64,000 nucleotides of DNA from Cyclobacterium amurskyense (GCF_001050135.1 NZ_CP012040.1:3737001-3801000), one strand, 5' to 3'. Shown: positions 36,356 through 45,121, numbered from the stretch's first letter. The notes: generated from the letters alone by a model not told the origin. Numbers and translations are program-made.

Positions 36356-36400
36356 AATACCCTAATCAAGAAAATATACTTGGTTAGGGTATTATTATTT
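36356..36400. terminator. Bidirectional terminator between convergent genes
   Basis: AATACCCTAATCAAG (36356-36370) pairs with CTTGGTTAGGGTATT (36379-36393), one mismatch or G-U, 8-nt loop, with T-rich sequence after it. It separates the permease gene (+) from the Cys-rich copper protein gene (-). Confidence 0.75.
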
Positions 36401-36415
36401 CTGGTATAACAGAAC

Positions 36416-36739
36416 TTAGCCCGTTAATATATTTTGACAGGCTTCCTTGCAAGCTGTACATGCTCTCGCACATTCCTGGCAGTGTTCATGGTCATGCTGA
36501 CTACATTCTTCTGCACATCTCGTACAAACGCTGACGCAAAACCTCAATAGCTCATCAATTGGGCCATAGGACATGGATAAAATTTTAGCAGTGGAGGAAC
36601 AAACATCGGCACAAACCCGATCTGTTCGGATACAGTCAATCATGTGACCGATATTGTCTTCATCAAGACAAGCATCTGCACAATGATTACATGCATCTGC
36701 ACAGGTATTTAAGGTTTTAATTAAGGCTTCGTTTTTCAT
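36416..36739 (-). CDS. Four-helix bundle copper-binding protein (DUF326 / Csp-like)
   Basis: A 107-residue protein with 16 cysteines, arranged as repeated CxxxC and CxxC helical motifs (TCADACNHCADAC, VCADVC, FCVSVCTRCAEEC, CQECARACTACKEAC). There is also a His-rich turn (HDHEHC). This is the pattern of the four-helix-bundle copper storage proteins that line the bundle interior with Cys to bind many Cu(I). No signal peptide, so it is the cytosolic (Csp3-like) form. It is monocistronic with a terminator downstream. The metal efflux operon of this window lies 13 kb away, so there is no direct link. Confidence 0.92.
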   Translation of the reverse strand: MKNEALIKTLNTCADACNHCADACLDEDNIGHMIDCIRTDRVCADVCSSTAKILSMSYGPIDELLRFCVSVCTRCAEECSQHDHEHCQECARACTACKEACQNILTG

Positions 36740-36817
36740 GGTTATATAGTTTGGTTTATTGTTCTACCCATGTTTTTGTTTTTACAAAAAATGTGCCTCA
36801 AAAACAATAATCCCCCT

Positions 36818-37669
36818 TCATTGGGCAAATTCCTGGTAAGCTAGCCTACCTATTTCTGCAATGATTTTATCCGCATTTGCGACATTGGAAAAGTGTTCTA
36901 CCATTACAGTCAATACGATAGTTTTTTCCCCATACAAAATCCCAGCATCTCCCCGCACATATTCCAGCGTACCTGTTTTATGAGCTACCGCGATTCCATC
37001 GGGAAGTAAATGGGGGAGGGCATTGTCATCCTCACAATTTTTAAGCCATTCAATAGCCTGATAAGCGGAGGCTTTGTTGAGTAACTGCCCATTCAAAAGT
37101 CCGAGTAATAGCCTGTTCATTTCTTCTGCACTTAGGTAATTCTGTTGACCCAATGCAATGGCTTCAAAATCCATCATGAACCTGTTCAATTGAGTGGTTT
37201 TATATCCATTTTCTCTTAACCATTCTTGAAATTGCTGTAGCCCTAACTTCCTAATGAGGATATTAGTGGCCGTATTGTCACTTACTCGGATCATTTCCTT
37301 GGCCAGGTATTCATACGTTGCAGGGTAAGCAGTTGGTTTATATTGTAATTTCCCGGAACCACCCACTTTGTCTGCTTCTTTCAGTTGGTAGCTATCGCTA
37401 AGTTTGACTTTTCCTTCTTCAACATTTTGCATGAAGTAAATCAGTAAGGGGATTTTAATAATACTGGCAGAAGGGATTTTTTTATCGGCATTCAACTTAG
37501 AAAGGACATTTCCTTCCTTATCCTGAATGATATATGACAATTCAACTGAACCGTCTAAGGTTAATAAGTAATCATTTAGCAATTGTTGACATTTAACTGA
37601 ACTGGTACTTATGCATAGCAATACGCTTGATAGTATTAAATAGTAACAATAGTAATTAAACCGAACCAT
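36818..37669 (-). CDS. Class A beta-lactamase-like serine hydrolase
   Basis: Exported protein of 283 residues with an N-terminal hydrophobic signal segment (YLILSSVLLCISTSS). All class A elements are present at near-Ambler spacing: SxxK as Ser69-Ile-Ile-Lys72, SDN at 130-132 (VSDNTATN), a Glu169 in the omega-loop region (DFEAIALGQQN), and KTG at 231-233 (AHKTGT). The length matches class A enzymes. The omega loop lacks the usual ExxLN spelling, so it belongs to the divergent Bacteroidota serine-hydrolase branch; true lactamase activity is possible but not certain. It follows the AbgT transporter gene by 10 bp on the same strand. Confidence 0.85.
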   Translation of the reverse strand: MVRFNYYCYYLILSSVLLCISTSSVKCQQLLNDYLLTLDGSVELSYIIQDKEGNVLSKLNADKKIPSASIIKIPLLIYFMQNVEEGKVKLSDSYQLKEADKVGGSGKLQYKPTAYPATYEYLAKEMIRVSDNTATNILIRKLGLQQFQEWLRENGYKTTQLNRFMMDFEAIALGQQNYLSAEEMNRLLLGLLNGQLLNKASAYQAIEWLKNCEDDNALPHLLPDGIAVAHKTGTLEYVRGDAGILYGEKTIVLTVMVEHFSNVANADKIIAEIGRLAYQEFAQ

Positions 37670-37679
37670 GATTATTTAT

Positions 37680-39227
37680 TTACATTGCTGGATATTCATA
37701 GGTGGATTGCAATCCCAATGGAATGCCCAAGCTCCAGTAAATTAATAAAAATGCTGTCCAAATAACCAATAAGTAAATAGAATAGGGCAACATGATAGAA
37801 ACAAGTGTACCTATTCCGGTTTTTTTTACATACTTCTGACAGAAAATCACAACCAAAGGAAAGTAGGGAAGTAATGGTGTTATAATATTGGAGACAGAAT
37901 CTCCTATTCTATAAGCTGCTTGGGTAAGATCAGGAGAAATACCCAATTGCATAAGCATAGGAACAAATACAGGGCTTATTAATGCCCACTTTGCGGATGC
38001 CGAACCTACCAGAAGATTGACAAAAGCACTGAGAAAAATAATTCCTACTACGGTTACCTGAGAGGGTAATTGTAAGCTTTGGAGAAAAGCAGCACCCTTT
38101 AAAGCAGTCATGGCTCCGATGTTTGATTGGGCAAAGGCATCAATAAACAAGGCACAGAAAAAGGCCATAACTATATAGTGAGCCATGCTTCCCATTGACT
38201 TGCTCATCGAAGCAATAACATCAGTCGAAGACTTATAGCTTGTTGAAATGAATCCGAAAATAATTCCTGGAATCCAAAAGATTAAAAAAATCAGAGGCAC
38301 TATGGAGCGCATCAATGGTGCCGCAAAAGAGGTGATTTCTCCATTTTCACTTCTCAGGCTGGAATCTACTGGTGAGGCCCAGAAAAAAAGACCAATAAGT
38401 CCCAAGAGCATTACCGAGCTTGCGATCTTAAAGGCACGCTTTTCAATTGGTTTCAAATCCTCCATTTTAGGTATGTCAGATAGGTCTTTGTCTACCGGGT
38501 TGGTTCGATTTAACCGAGGCTCTATGATTTTATCTGTCAAATACCATCCTACACCTATCACCACAATACTTGAAATACCAGTAAAAATGATATTGTTTAA
38601 AGGGTTTAAAGTTATAGATGGATCAATTATTTGTGCGGCAGACTGGGTGAAACTTTGAAGCAAGGGATCAATAGCAGACGGAATGAAATTGGCACTGAAG
38701 CCTCCCGATACCCCAGCAAAAGTTGCAGCAATACCAGCCAAAGGATGCCGGCCGGCAGCATAAAATATAATTCCTCCTAGAGGGATTACCAGTACATATC
38801 CCGCATCAGCAGCGGTATGGCTCACAATGGCCACTAATATTAGAATAGGGGTAAGCAAAGCTTGAGGTGTGAAACTCAACAGGTATTTTAATCCTGCATT
38901 GATATATCCTGAATACTCCGCAACCCCCACGCCAAGCATGGCGAGTAATACCACACCCAAAGGAGGGAAATTGATAAAAATACTGATCATTCGGGACAGG
39001 AAATCTGCCAATCGCTCTCCTGTGAGCAAGTTTTGGATAAACAATTTCTCCCCTGTCCTGGGGTCAAATTCTCCAAAATCAATAGGAGCCAACAAGGTCG
39101 AAAACAACCATGTCAACAACATTAATCCTAAAAATAAAACAGCAGGGTCAGGAAGTTTATTGCCTGCTTTTTCAATGGCGTTTAAAAATCTATCAAGTAA
39201 ACCTTTATTTGTGCTTATCTTTTCCAT
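37680..39227 (-). CDS. AbgT family transporter
   Basis: Membrane protein of 515 residues of the AbgT/MtrF family (p-aminobenzoyl-glutamate uptake or sulfonamide efflux). Typical pieces are the N-terminal NKLPDPAVLFLGLMLLTWL, the hairpin region VAIVSHTAADAGYVLVIPLG, GVSGGFSANFIPSAIDPLLQ, VNLLVGSASAKWALISPVFV and RIGDSVSNIITPLLPYFPLV. Characterised members export sulfonamides or import aminobenzoyl-glutamate; which applies here is unknown. It forms an apparent two-gene unit with the serine hydrolase gene downstream, which might suggest a shared role in peptide-like or drug substrates. Confidence 0.93.
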   Translation of the reverse strand: MEKISTNKGLLDRFLNAIEKAGNKLPDPAVLFLGLMLLTWLFSTLLAPIDFGEFDPRTGEKLFIQNLLTGERLADFLSRMISIFINFPPLGVVLLAMLGVGVAEYSGYINAGLKYLLSFTPQALLTPILILVAIVSHTAADAGYVLVIPLGGIIFYAAGRHPLAGIAATFAGVSGGFSANFIPSAIDPLLQSFTQSAAQIIDPSITLNPLNNIIFTGISSIVVIGVGWYLTDKIIEPRLNRTNPVDKDLSDIPKMEDLKPIEKRAFKIASSVMLLGLIGLFFWASPVDSSLRSENGEITSFAAPLMRSIVPLIFLIFWIPGIIFGFISTSYKSSTDVIASMSKSMGSMAHYIVMAFFCALFIDAFAQSNIGAMTALKGAAFLQSLQLPSQVTVVGIIFLSAFVNLLVGSASAKWALISPVFVPMLMQLGISPDLTQAAYRIGDSVSNIITPLLPYFPLVVIFCQKYVKKTGIGTLVSIMLPYSIYLLVIWTAFLLIYWSLGIPLGLQSTYEYPAM

Positions 39228-39436
39228 TAGGGCTTGGTTATCCTCAAAAATAAGAAAGAAATCGAAAAATGATGAGGAGTAACCGAATTAGTATCGATTT
39301 TAGATTCCTTTTACTTGAAGGTCAATCATTTAATCAAATAGGAGGTTTTCAATAGTTTGTTTTTCACAATTATATGAGGCGCTACAACTTCCCAGAAAGG
39401 AAATAACATCACCTGATTGAAGGCTCAGTATATATT
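39228..39436. other. Intergenic stretch upstream of the AbgT gene
   Basis: Together with the remnant at 39437-39661 and the 100 bp after it this is a 540-bp span without an intact gene. It should hold the promoter of the AbgT transporter gene, which I cannot define. No repeat or hairpin stands out. Confidence 0.4.
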
Positions 39437-39661
39437 ATGAATTTTCGTGTATCACCAGAGCTTAAGATACTTATTATCAAATGCAGGAAAGGAGAACGGA
39501 AAGCTCAGGAAGAACTTTTCCAATTGACCTTTCCGTAAGATTTGAACAAATCACTTCGGTTTAGAACTAAAAGCGCTGAAGCTAGAGAAGTAGTGTTTGA
39601 CGGGTTTTTAAAAGTTTTCACTCAATTGGACAAGTACCTTGCAGAACCTCAATACGAATGA
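39437..39661 (+). pseudogene. Remnant of an ECF RNA polymerase sigma factor
   Basis: From the ATG at 39437 the frame reads like sigma-70 region 2: LKILIIKCRKGERKAQEELF, QLTFP, then a TAA stop (39536-39538), and continues in the same frame DLNKSLRFRTKSAEAREVVF, DGFLKVFTQLDKYLAEPQYE before a second stop. The order (xCxKGxRKAQExLF, then EAREV..DGFLKVF..LDKY) is that of Bacteroidota ECF sigma factors. Region 4 is not found downstream. So this is a truncated, stop-interrupted relic and no intact anti-sigma gene is adjacent. Confidence 0.75.
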
Positions 39662-39767
39662 ACTCATGTCTTATCAAGGAATGAAAAGTGATGGGTTTTT
39701 ACCTGATGATATAGAATTCAAAACCAACAAATTTTGGCTAACTATTGTCTTTGATTTTATCCATAGC

Positions 39768-40601
39768 TTACCTTTCGGGGGCTATGGGTAAATCATTTCT
39801 TGACCATTCACTCCAAGAGCCTACATATAATTTAGGGCTATTCAATCCAGCATGCGCAATGGCAAGAAGGGTATGGCAGGCCGTCACTCCAGATCCACAG
39901 TGAACAATAATATCGTTTGAGGATTTACCATTAAATGTTTTTAGGTATTTTTCCTTTAAAGTTTCTTTAGGTAAAAAGAATCCATTTTCATCAAGATTTT
40001 CTGAAAAAGGTAAATTAATTGCTCCTGGAATATGTCCGGCGATTAAATCTATAGGTTCTTTTATTCCTAAGAATCTTTCGGCCTCTCTAACATCGATAAT
40101 TATCTGACCAGCTTTTTCTGAAGCTGTTGATACTTCCTCCAGTTCGGCCATTGGCAACTGCCATGTTTGTGTTAGGTAAGCTGATAAGGGTTGAGGGTTA
40201 GGGATTTTATCATTTACAGGAAATCCATGAATTTTGGCAGCCTGAAAGCCTCCATTCAAAACCTGAACTTTTTTATGGCCAATAGCTTTGAGCATCCACC
40301 AAAATCGGGCAGCAGACATGGCCGCAGATTTATCATCATACACGATTACATGGCTTTCCGGGCTTATTCCTAATTTACCAAGTGTATCCCCAAAAGCCGA
40401 TGCAGAAGGTAAGGGATGCCTTCCTCCTTGAGCAGGATTCTCTCCTACATTGGATAAGTCTTTGTTTAAATTGACATGTATCGCTCCATCAAGGTGTTCT
40501 TTTTCATAATTTGAATAACTAAATTGGGCATCTATTAAAACCAAATTCTGTGTCTTGGCCAATTGGTGTAAAGCTTCCGGTTTGATTAAAGGATTGATCA
40601 T
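39768..40601 (-). CDS. Sulfurtransferase, two rhodanese domains (3-mercaptopyruvate type)
   Basis: Tandem rhodanese protein of 277 residues. The N-terminal domain (residues about 5-125) is inactive-type; the C-terminal domain (about 150-277) has the active Cys235 in the loop CGSGVT, the form associated with 3-mercaptopyruvate sulfurtransferases rather than thiosulfate rhodaneses (CRxGxx). HLDGAIHVNL and GHIPGAINLP mark the two domain starts. No signal peptide, so cytosolic. It stands alone between the sigma-factor remnant and the DUF1801 gene. Confidence 0.93.
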   Translation of the reverse strand: MINPLIKPEALHQLAKTQNLVLIDAQFSYSNYEKEHLDGAIHVNLNKDLSNVGENPAQGGRHPLPSASAFGDTLGKLGISPESHVIVYDDKSAAMSAARFWWMLKAIGHKKVQVLNGGFQAAKIHGFPVNDKIPNPQPLSAYLTQTWQLPMAELEEVSTASEKAGQIIIDVREAERFLGIKEPIDLIAGHIPGAINLPFSENLDENGFFLPKETLKEKYLKTFNGKSSNDIIVHCGSGVTACHTLLAIAHAGLNSPKLYVGSWSEWSRNDLPIAPER

Positions 40602-40687
40602 GCTGTTTAATTTTATTGTAAATTTTTTAAAGGCAATGATATTAGATTGTTTTAGGAAGTTGAGAGGTCAAGAGAGATTTTGGGGTT

Positions 40688-41029
40688 CTATTTTTTCTTT
40701 ACCAGGTTTTCTTTCACCCTAAACCGAACAATTTCTGCAATTAGTTCTAAAGGTAATGGCTTGTCTAGTGGAAATTGAATGGCACCTTTCGAATAGGTGT
40801 AATTTGTTAACTGACCTTTAAAAGCTTCGATTGCAGAGGGGCTAGGATAAAAACCGATGTGGTTTTTGTAGGCAGCAAAGTGAACAAGATTACCATGGAG
40901 CTTAAAGGTTGGCATTTTATAATTGATGCATTCCTCTGCTTCCAAGGGGCAATTCTTTTTAATGATGGCTCTCAAATGCTGTAATTTCTCACTTACATCC
41001 ATTGGGAATTTCGCGATATAATCATCCAT
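40688..41029 (-). CDS. DUF1801 / YdhG-like protein
   Basis: A 113-residue cytosolic protein with the DUF1801 pattern: DYIAKFPMDVSEKLQHLRAI, EECINYKMPTFKLHGNLVHF, AAYKNHIGFYPSPSAIEAF and YSKGAIQFPLDKPLPLELI. Its relative Fra/YdhG is described as an iron chaperone in Bacillus, but most members have no known role. Single gene, 86 bp before the sulfurtransferase gene. Confidence 0.9.
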   Translation of the reverse strand: MDDYIAKFPMDVSEKLQHLRAIIKKNCPLEAEECINYKMPTFKLHGNLVHFAAYKNHIGFYPSPSAIEAFKGQLTNYTYSKGAIQFPLDKPLPLELIAEIVRFRVKENLVKKK

Positions 41030-41215
41030 GCTTTATATCCTCTATTTTTTATACCTTGTTCAAAATTTATTGTTTGATAAGTTGGTCTTGTTTTCCATAA
41101 AACCTTTAGGTTGGTTGATGGTCATCACATTGAAGTTGTTTTTCACTTTTTCGGAATGCCAATAAATATAAAGATTATCCCATTAATTAGAAAAGAAAAG
41201 CATAAAGCCTGAAAC

Positions 41216-41247
41216 AAAAATAGCCCAAGGTGATGATTACCTTGGGC
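41216..41247 (-). terminator. Intrinsic terminator of fabG
   Basis: GCCCAAGGT (41223-41231) and ACCTTGGGC (41239-41247) form a 9-bp stem with a 7-nt loop; on the minus strand a U-rich run (complement of 41216-41220) follows. It lies 30 bp past the fabG stop. Confidence 0.85.
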
Positions 41248-41276
41248 CATAAAAGCTATAAATTATTTTGATTGAA

Positions 41277-42023
41277 TTAGGTGTTCATGGCACCATTTAC
41301 CTCAAGTGTTTGGCCAGAGATATAAGTACTCATGTCTGAACCTAGAAATACACAGGCATCAGCCACTTCTTCGGGTTTTCCACCTCTTTTCATAGGAATG
41401 GCATCTCTCCATCCCTGAACAGTTTTTTCATCCAGAACTGCGGTCATTTCAGTTTCGATAAATCCTGGAGCGATGGCATTGCTACGGATATTTCTTGAAC
41501 CAAGTTCCAATGCTACAGACTTGGTGAAACCAATAATTCCTGCTTTAGAAGCTGCATAATTGGATTGTCCGGCATTTCCTCTAACTCCTACTACGGAAGT
41601 AATATTGATGATAGAACCAGCTTTGGCCTTCATCATGGTTCGAGTTACTGCTTTCACGGTATTAAAACAGGATTTGAGGTTAATATTGATTACTTCATCC
41701 CAGTTTTCTTCCGACATTCTCATTAGTAAGTTATCTCGGGTAATTCCGGCATTATTTACAAGAATGTCTATTCCACCTAAAAATGTCACTACATCGCCAA
41801 TTAATTTATCAGCAGCTGCGAAATCTGAAGCATCGGAGCGAAAACCTTTAGCTTTTATACCGAAAGCTTCCAATTCTTTTTCAAGTGCTTCTCCTTTTTC
41901 TACACTTGACAAATAAGTAAAGGCCACATCAGCACCTTCCTGAGCATAACGTATAGCAATGGACCTGCCAATTCCTTTGGAAGCGCCTGTTACCAAGGCT
42001 TTTTTACCTGTAAGTAATCCCAT
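41277..42023 (-). CDS. fabG: 3-oxoacyl-ACP reductase
   Basis: SDR-family reductase of fatty acid synthesis, 248 residues from the ATG at 42021-42023; a TTG two codons earlier is less likely. NADPH motif LVTGASKGIGRSIA, catalytic Asn in NAGITRDNLLMRM, Ser in INITSVVGVRGNAGQ, and the YAASKAG triad. The NAGITRDNLLMRM and SVVGxxGNxGQxNYAASKAG stretches are specific to FabG. It reduces 3-oxoacyl-ACP to 3-hydroxyacyl-ACP in the cytosol. A possible -7 element (TATTTTTG on the minus strand, 42053-42060) lies 30 bp upstream. Confidence 0.95.
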   Translation of the reverse strand: MGLLTGKKALVTGASKGIGRSIAIRYAQEGADVAFTYLSSVEKGEALEKELEAFGIKAKGFRSDASDFAAADKLIGDVVTFLGGIDILVNNAGITRDNLLMRMSEENWDEVININLKSCFNTVKAVTRTMMKAKAGSIINITSVVGVRGNAGQSNYAASKAGIIGFTKSVALELGSRNIRSNAIAPGFIETEMTAVLDEKTVQGWRDAIPMKRGGKPEEVADACVFLGSDMSTYISGQTLEVNGAMNT

Positions 42024-42202
42024 AGTCAATGTTTTTATTGTTTGATTGAATTCAAAAATAGCTATTTATTATAAAAAATTGGCTACCCAATAGTTTATTC
42101 ATTCCTCACACATTTTGAGTAACGGTGCTCAGACTTAGGAAAAATTGGAATTATATTAACTTTTATATGTAAAACCAAATTTTTTTCTGAACTTAATTAT
42201 TA

Positions 42203-42210
42203 TAAATTTG
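42203..42210 (+). promoter_or_regulatory. Possible -7 element for lpdA
   Basis: TAAATTTG fits TAnnTTTG, 31 bp before the lpdA ATG. No -33 TTTG at standard spacing. Confidence 0.35.
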
Positions 42211-42241
42211 CATAGCAAAATAGTAATCAAAAGTTAAAAAT

Positions 42242-43639
42242 ATGTCTTCAACAAAATTCGATGTCATTGTTCTGGGCAGTGGTCCAGGAGGTTATGTAGC
42301 AGCAATTAGAGCTTCTCAATTAGGATTAAAGACTGCCGTAGTAGAAGCAGAAGATCTAGGTGGGATTTGTCTTAATTGGGGTTGTATACCTACCAAAGCT
42401 TTGATAAAAAGCGCTCAAGTATTTGAATACATTAATCACGCAGACGATTATGGTATTTCCGTAGAAAAAGCGAGCGTGAATTTTGACGACATGATCAAGC
42501 GTAGCCGGGATGTGGCCGGTGGAATGAGCAAAGGCGTTCAATTTTTGTTAAAGAAAAACAAAATTGAAAAATTGATGGGCTGGGGAAAAATCAAACCCGG
42601 CAAAAAAGTAGAGGTAGAAGACAAGGATGGCAACAAAACAGAATACAGTGCCGACCATATCATAATCGCCACTGGTGGAAGATCTAAAGAGCTTCCTGCT
42701 TTAAAAATTGACAATGAAAAAATTGTTGGTTACCGCAAAGCCATGACTTTGGATAAACTTCCAAAGAAAATGGTGGTTGTAGGTTCCGGAGCTATAGGCG
42801 TTGAATTTGCCTATGTCTACAGTTCTATTGGTGTGGAAGTGACTATCGTCGAATTCCTAGACAGGATTGTTCCCAATGAAGATGAAGAGGTGTCCAAGAC
42901 ACTAGAAAAAATATACAAGAAAAAAGGCATCAAAGTGATGACCAGTGCCGAGGTGACCAATGTTGATACCAAAGGAAAAGGTTGTAAAGTCACCGTTAAG
43001 ACAAAGGGTGGTGAGGAAAACATTGATTGCGATATAGTACTTTCCGCTGTAGGCGTTGTGTCTAATGTGGAAAACTGTGGACTTGAAGATGTTGGAGTAT
43101 TGGTGGATAGAGGTAAAGTTAAAGTAGATGAATTTTACAAAACCAATATGCCGGGTTATTATGCAATAGGGGATGTTGTTCCTGGACCTGCTTTGGCTCA
43201 CGTAGCCTCCGCTGAAGGGATCATCTGTGTGGAGAACATTGCAGGACAGAACCCTGAACCACTTGATTATGGCAATATTCCAGGATGTACTTATTGTCTT
43301 CCTGAAATCTCTTCTGTTGGTTTTACTGAAGCCAAAGCCAAGGAAGCTGGATATGAAATTAAAGTCGGTAAATTTCCTTTCTCTGCCTCTGGTAAAGCTT
43401 CTGCAGCTGGAGCCAAAGATGGTTTTGTGAAACTTATATTCGACGCGAAATATGGTGAACTACTCGGAGCACACATGATCGGTTATAATGTAACAGAGCT
43501 GATAGCTGAAATTGTAGCTATAAGAAAACTTGAAACTACCGGACACGAAATTATAAAAACGGTACACCCACATCCTACCATGTCTGAGGCGGTAATGGAA
43601 GCTGCTGCAGCAGCCTATGGTGAGGTGATACATTTATAA
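42242..43639 (+). CDS. lpdA: Dihydrolipoyl dehydrogenase
   Basis: FAD/NAD disulfide oxidoreductase of 465 residues, the E3 subunit of 2-oxoacid dehydrogenase complexes. FAD motif VLGSGPGGYVAAIRA (residues 10-24), redox disulfide Cys43/Cys48 in GGICLNWGCIPTKAL, NAD motif VVGSGAIGVEFAYVYSSIG, and the C-terminal catalytic His in TVHPHPTMSEAVMEA. Only E3 is encoded here; E1 and E2 are elsewhere. Divergent from fabG across a 218-bp region with candidate -7 elements for both genes. Confidence 0.96.
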   Translation: MSSTKFDVIVLGSGPGGYVAAIRASQLGLKTAVVEAEDLGGICLNWGCIPTKALIKSAQVFEYINHADDYGISVEKASVNFDDMIKRSRDVAGGMSKGVQFLLKKNKIEKLMGWGKIKPGKKVEVEDKDGNKTEYSADHIIIATGGRSKELPALKIDNEKIVGYRKAMTLDKLPKKMVVVGSGAIGVEFAYVYSSIGVEVTIVEFLDRIVPNEDEEVSKTLEKIYKKKGIKVMTSAEVTNVDTKGKGCKVTVKTKGGEENIDCDIVLSAVGVVSNVENCGLEDVGVLVDRGKVKVDEFYKTNMPGYYAIGDVVPGPALAHVASAEGIICVENIAGQNPEPLDYGNIPGCTYCLPEISSVGFTEAKAKEAGYEIKVGKFPFSASGKASAAGAKDGFVKLIFDAKYGELLGAHMIGYNVTELIAEIVAIRKLETTGHEIIKTVHPHPTMSEAVMEAAAAAYGEVIHL

Positions 43640-43695
43640 ATTTCAGCTAGGTTAAATAAAAATTTGTAGTAGTCAAATATTGACCAACAATCTTT

Positions 43696-44229
43696 TTGGA
43701 AGAACAAGCATTAGTATATGGGCTAAGAGCCAGAGACAGCAAAGTTCAGGAGTATTTGTATGAAAAATACTCCAAAGCTTTGTTTGGTGTAATTTCTCGG
43801 ATCATTTTTGATCGGGACATAGCCGAAGAAGTCTTTCATGATGCTTTCATAAAAATTGTCAATAAGATAGATAATTATGATGAAAGTAAAGGTCGAATCT
43901 ATACCTGGATGGCCAATATTTGTAGGAATTCTGCTATAGATAAAACCCGCTCGAAAGAATTTTCAAAGAAGAGTAAGACCAATACGATAGATGCTTACGT
44001 ATATGGTATGGAGAACGATGCCGGCACAGCAGCTGCTGTTGACGGAATCGGTGTCAAAGAATTGATGGATAACCTGAATGACGAACAAAGATTCGTGATG
44101 GAATGTATCTACTTTAAAGGGTATACCCATACAGAGGTAGCGGAAGAGTATTCCTTGCCTTTGGGTACTGTGAAATCCAGGATAAGGTCTGCCATCAAAG
44201 TATTGAAACTGAAAGCTGATAAAATCTAG
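43696..44229 (+). CDS. ECF RNA polymerase sigma factor
   Basis: Sigma-70 family protein of 177 residues with region 2 (YLYEKYSKALFGVISRIIFD, DIAEEVFHDAFIKIV, TWMANICRNSAIDKTRS) and region 4 (FVMECIYFKGYTHTEVAEEY, LPLGTVKSRIRSAIKVLK). The start is a TTG at 43696; an in-frame stop 15 bp upstream and absence of an ATG make it the best choice. The stop TAG shares its G with the GTG start of the following anti-sigma gene, so the two are translationally coupled. It resembles the SigK-like group with RskA-type anti-sigma partners. Confidence 0.94.
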   Translation: MEEQALVYGLRARDSKVQEYLYEKYSKALFGVISRIIFDRDIAEEVFHDAFIKIVNKIDNYDESKGRIYTWMANICRNSAIDKTRSKEFSKKSKTNTIDAYVYGMENDAGTAAAVDGIGVKELMDNLNDEQRFVMECIYFKGYTHTEVAEEYSLPLGTVKSRIRSAIKVLKLKADKI

Positions 44230-45068
44230 TGGATATCCAAGACTACATATCGTCCGGTAAATTGGAGCTCTTCGTATTGGGAGATCTTAATGAGACAGAA
44301 CAACAAGAGGTTCTTGCAATGGCAAAGAAGTACCCTGAAATTGAACAGGAGATAATTGCAATTGAAGAAGCAATGCTTGCTATAGATGAAGTTTCAGGTA
44401 TCAGTCCATCCAGTGGAATTAAAAATAAAATTTTTGAAACCCTGGAAGCTGAGAACAAAAAGCATAGCGCTACAGATATTCCTGCAAAACCTTTGCAGAA
44501 TGAAGTGAGAATTGAAAAAGAAGTGCCACATAGCAATCCATGGAAAACTTTTGCTGTTGCCGCTTCGGTAGTAGCCCTTGTTTCCGTATCTGTAGCCATA
44601 TATTACGCCAATCAGTATTCAGATGCTGAAGAAAGGTTGGCAATATCATTACAGCAAAATGGGGTACTCGCTGAAGAAGTAAATGCCAATCAGGTAAAAT
44701 TGAAATCGTTAGATACTGGAATGGAGAAATTCATCACAGGGAATTTCGAGAAAATACCTATGAAAGGTGAGGGTTTTCCTATGCAAGAAGATGCCTTGGT
44801 AGATGTTTTCTGGGATAAAGAAAGCAAAGAAGTGCTAATTTCTGTAAACCAATTGGCAGCCCTAGATGAAGAAAACGATTATCAACTCTGGGTAATAGGA
44901 GAGGAAGGACCAATTGGTATTGGCTTGGTTAATCCTGGTAGAAGAATTGATTTGCAAACCATGAACACTGCTTCAGGTGCACAAGCTTTTGCCATCACGA
45001 TAGAGCCTAAAGGAGGAAGTGAAAGTCCTACACTCGAGAAACTGGTGGTCTTAGGAGAAGTTTCCTAG
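44229..45068 (+). CDS. Anti-sigma factor, RskA type
   Basis: Membrane anti-sigma protein of 279 residues that should hold the sigma factor encoded just upstream. The N-terminal cytosolic part has the zinc-less anti-sigma helical region (YISSGKLELFVLGDLNETEQ), one membrane helix (about residues 99-117, FAVAASVVALVSVSVAIYY), a short coiled coil and a C-terminal extracytoplasmic RskA domain (VFWDKESKEVLISVNQLAAL, DYQLWVIGEEGPIGIGLVNP). The GTG start overlaps the sigma stop by one base. A strong terminator follows. The inducing signal is unknown. Confidence 0.93.
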   Translation: MDIQDYISSGKLELFVLGDLNETEQQEVLAMAKKYPEIEQEIIAIEEAMLAIDEVSGISPSSGIKNKIFETLEAENKKHSATDIPAKPLQNEVRIEKEVPHSNPWKTFAVAASVVALVSVSVAIYYANQYSDAEERLAISLQQNGVLAEEVNANQVKLKSLDTGMEKFITGNFEKIPMKGEGFPMQEDALVDVFWDKESKEVLISVNQLAALDEENDYQLWVIGEEGPIGIGLVNPGRRIDLQTMNTASGAQAFAITIEPKGGSESPTLEKLVVLGEVS

Positions 45069-45093
45069 AATATTTACCTAAAATATATACCGG

Positions 45094-45121
45094 ACCCCGT
45101 CATTGATTTGACGGGGTTTTT
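45094..45121 (+). terminator. Intrinsic terminator of the sigma/anti-sigma operon
   Basis: ACCCCGTCA (45094-45102) pairs with TGACGGGGT (45109-45117), 6-nt loop, then a T run. It lies 26 bp after the anti-sigma stop. Confidence 0.9.
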
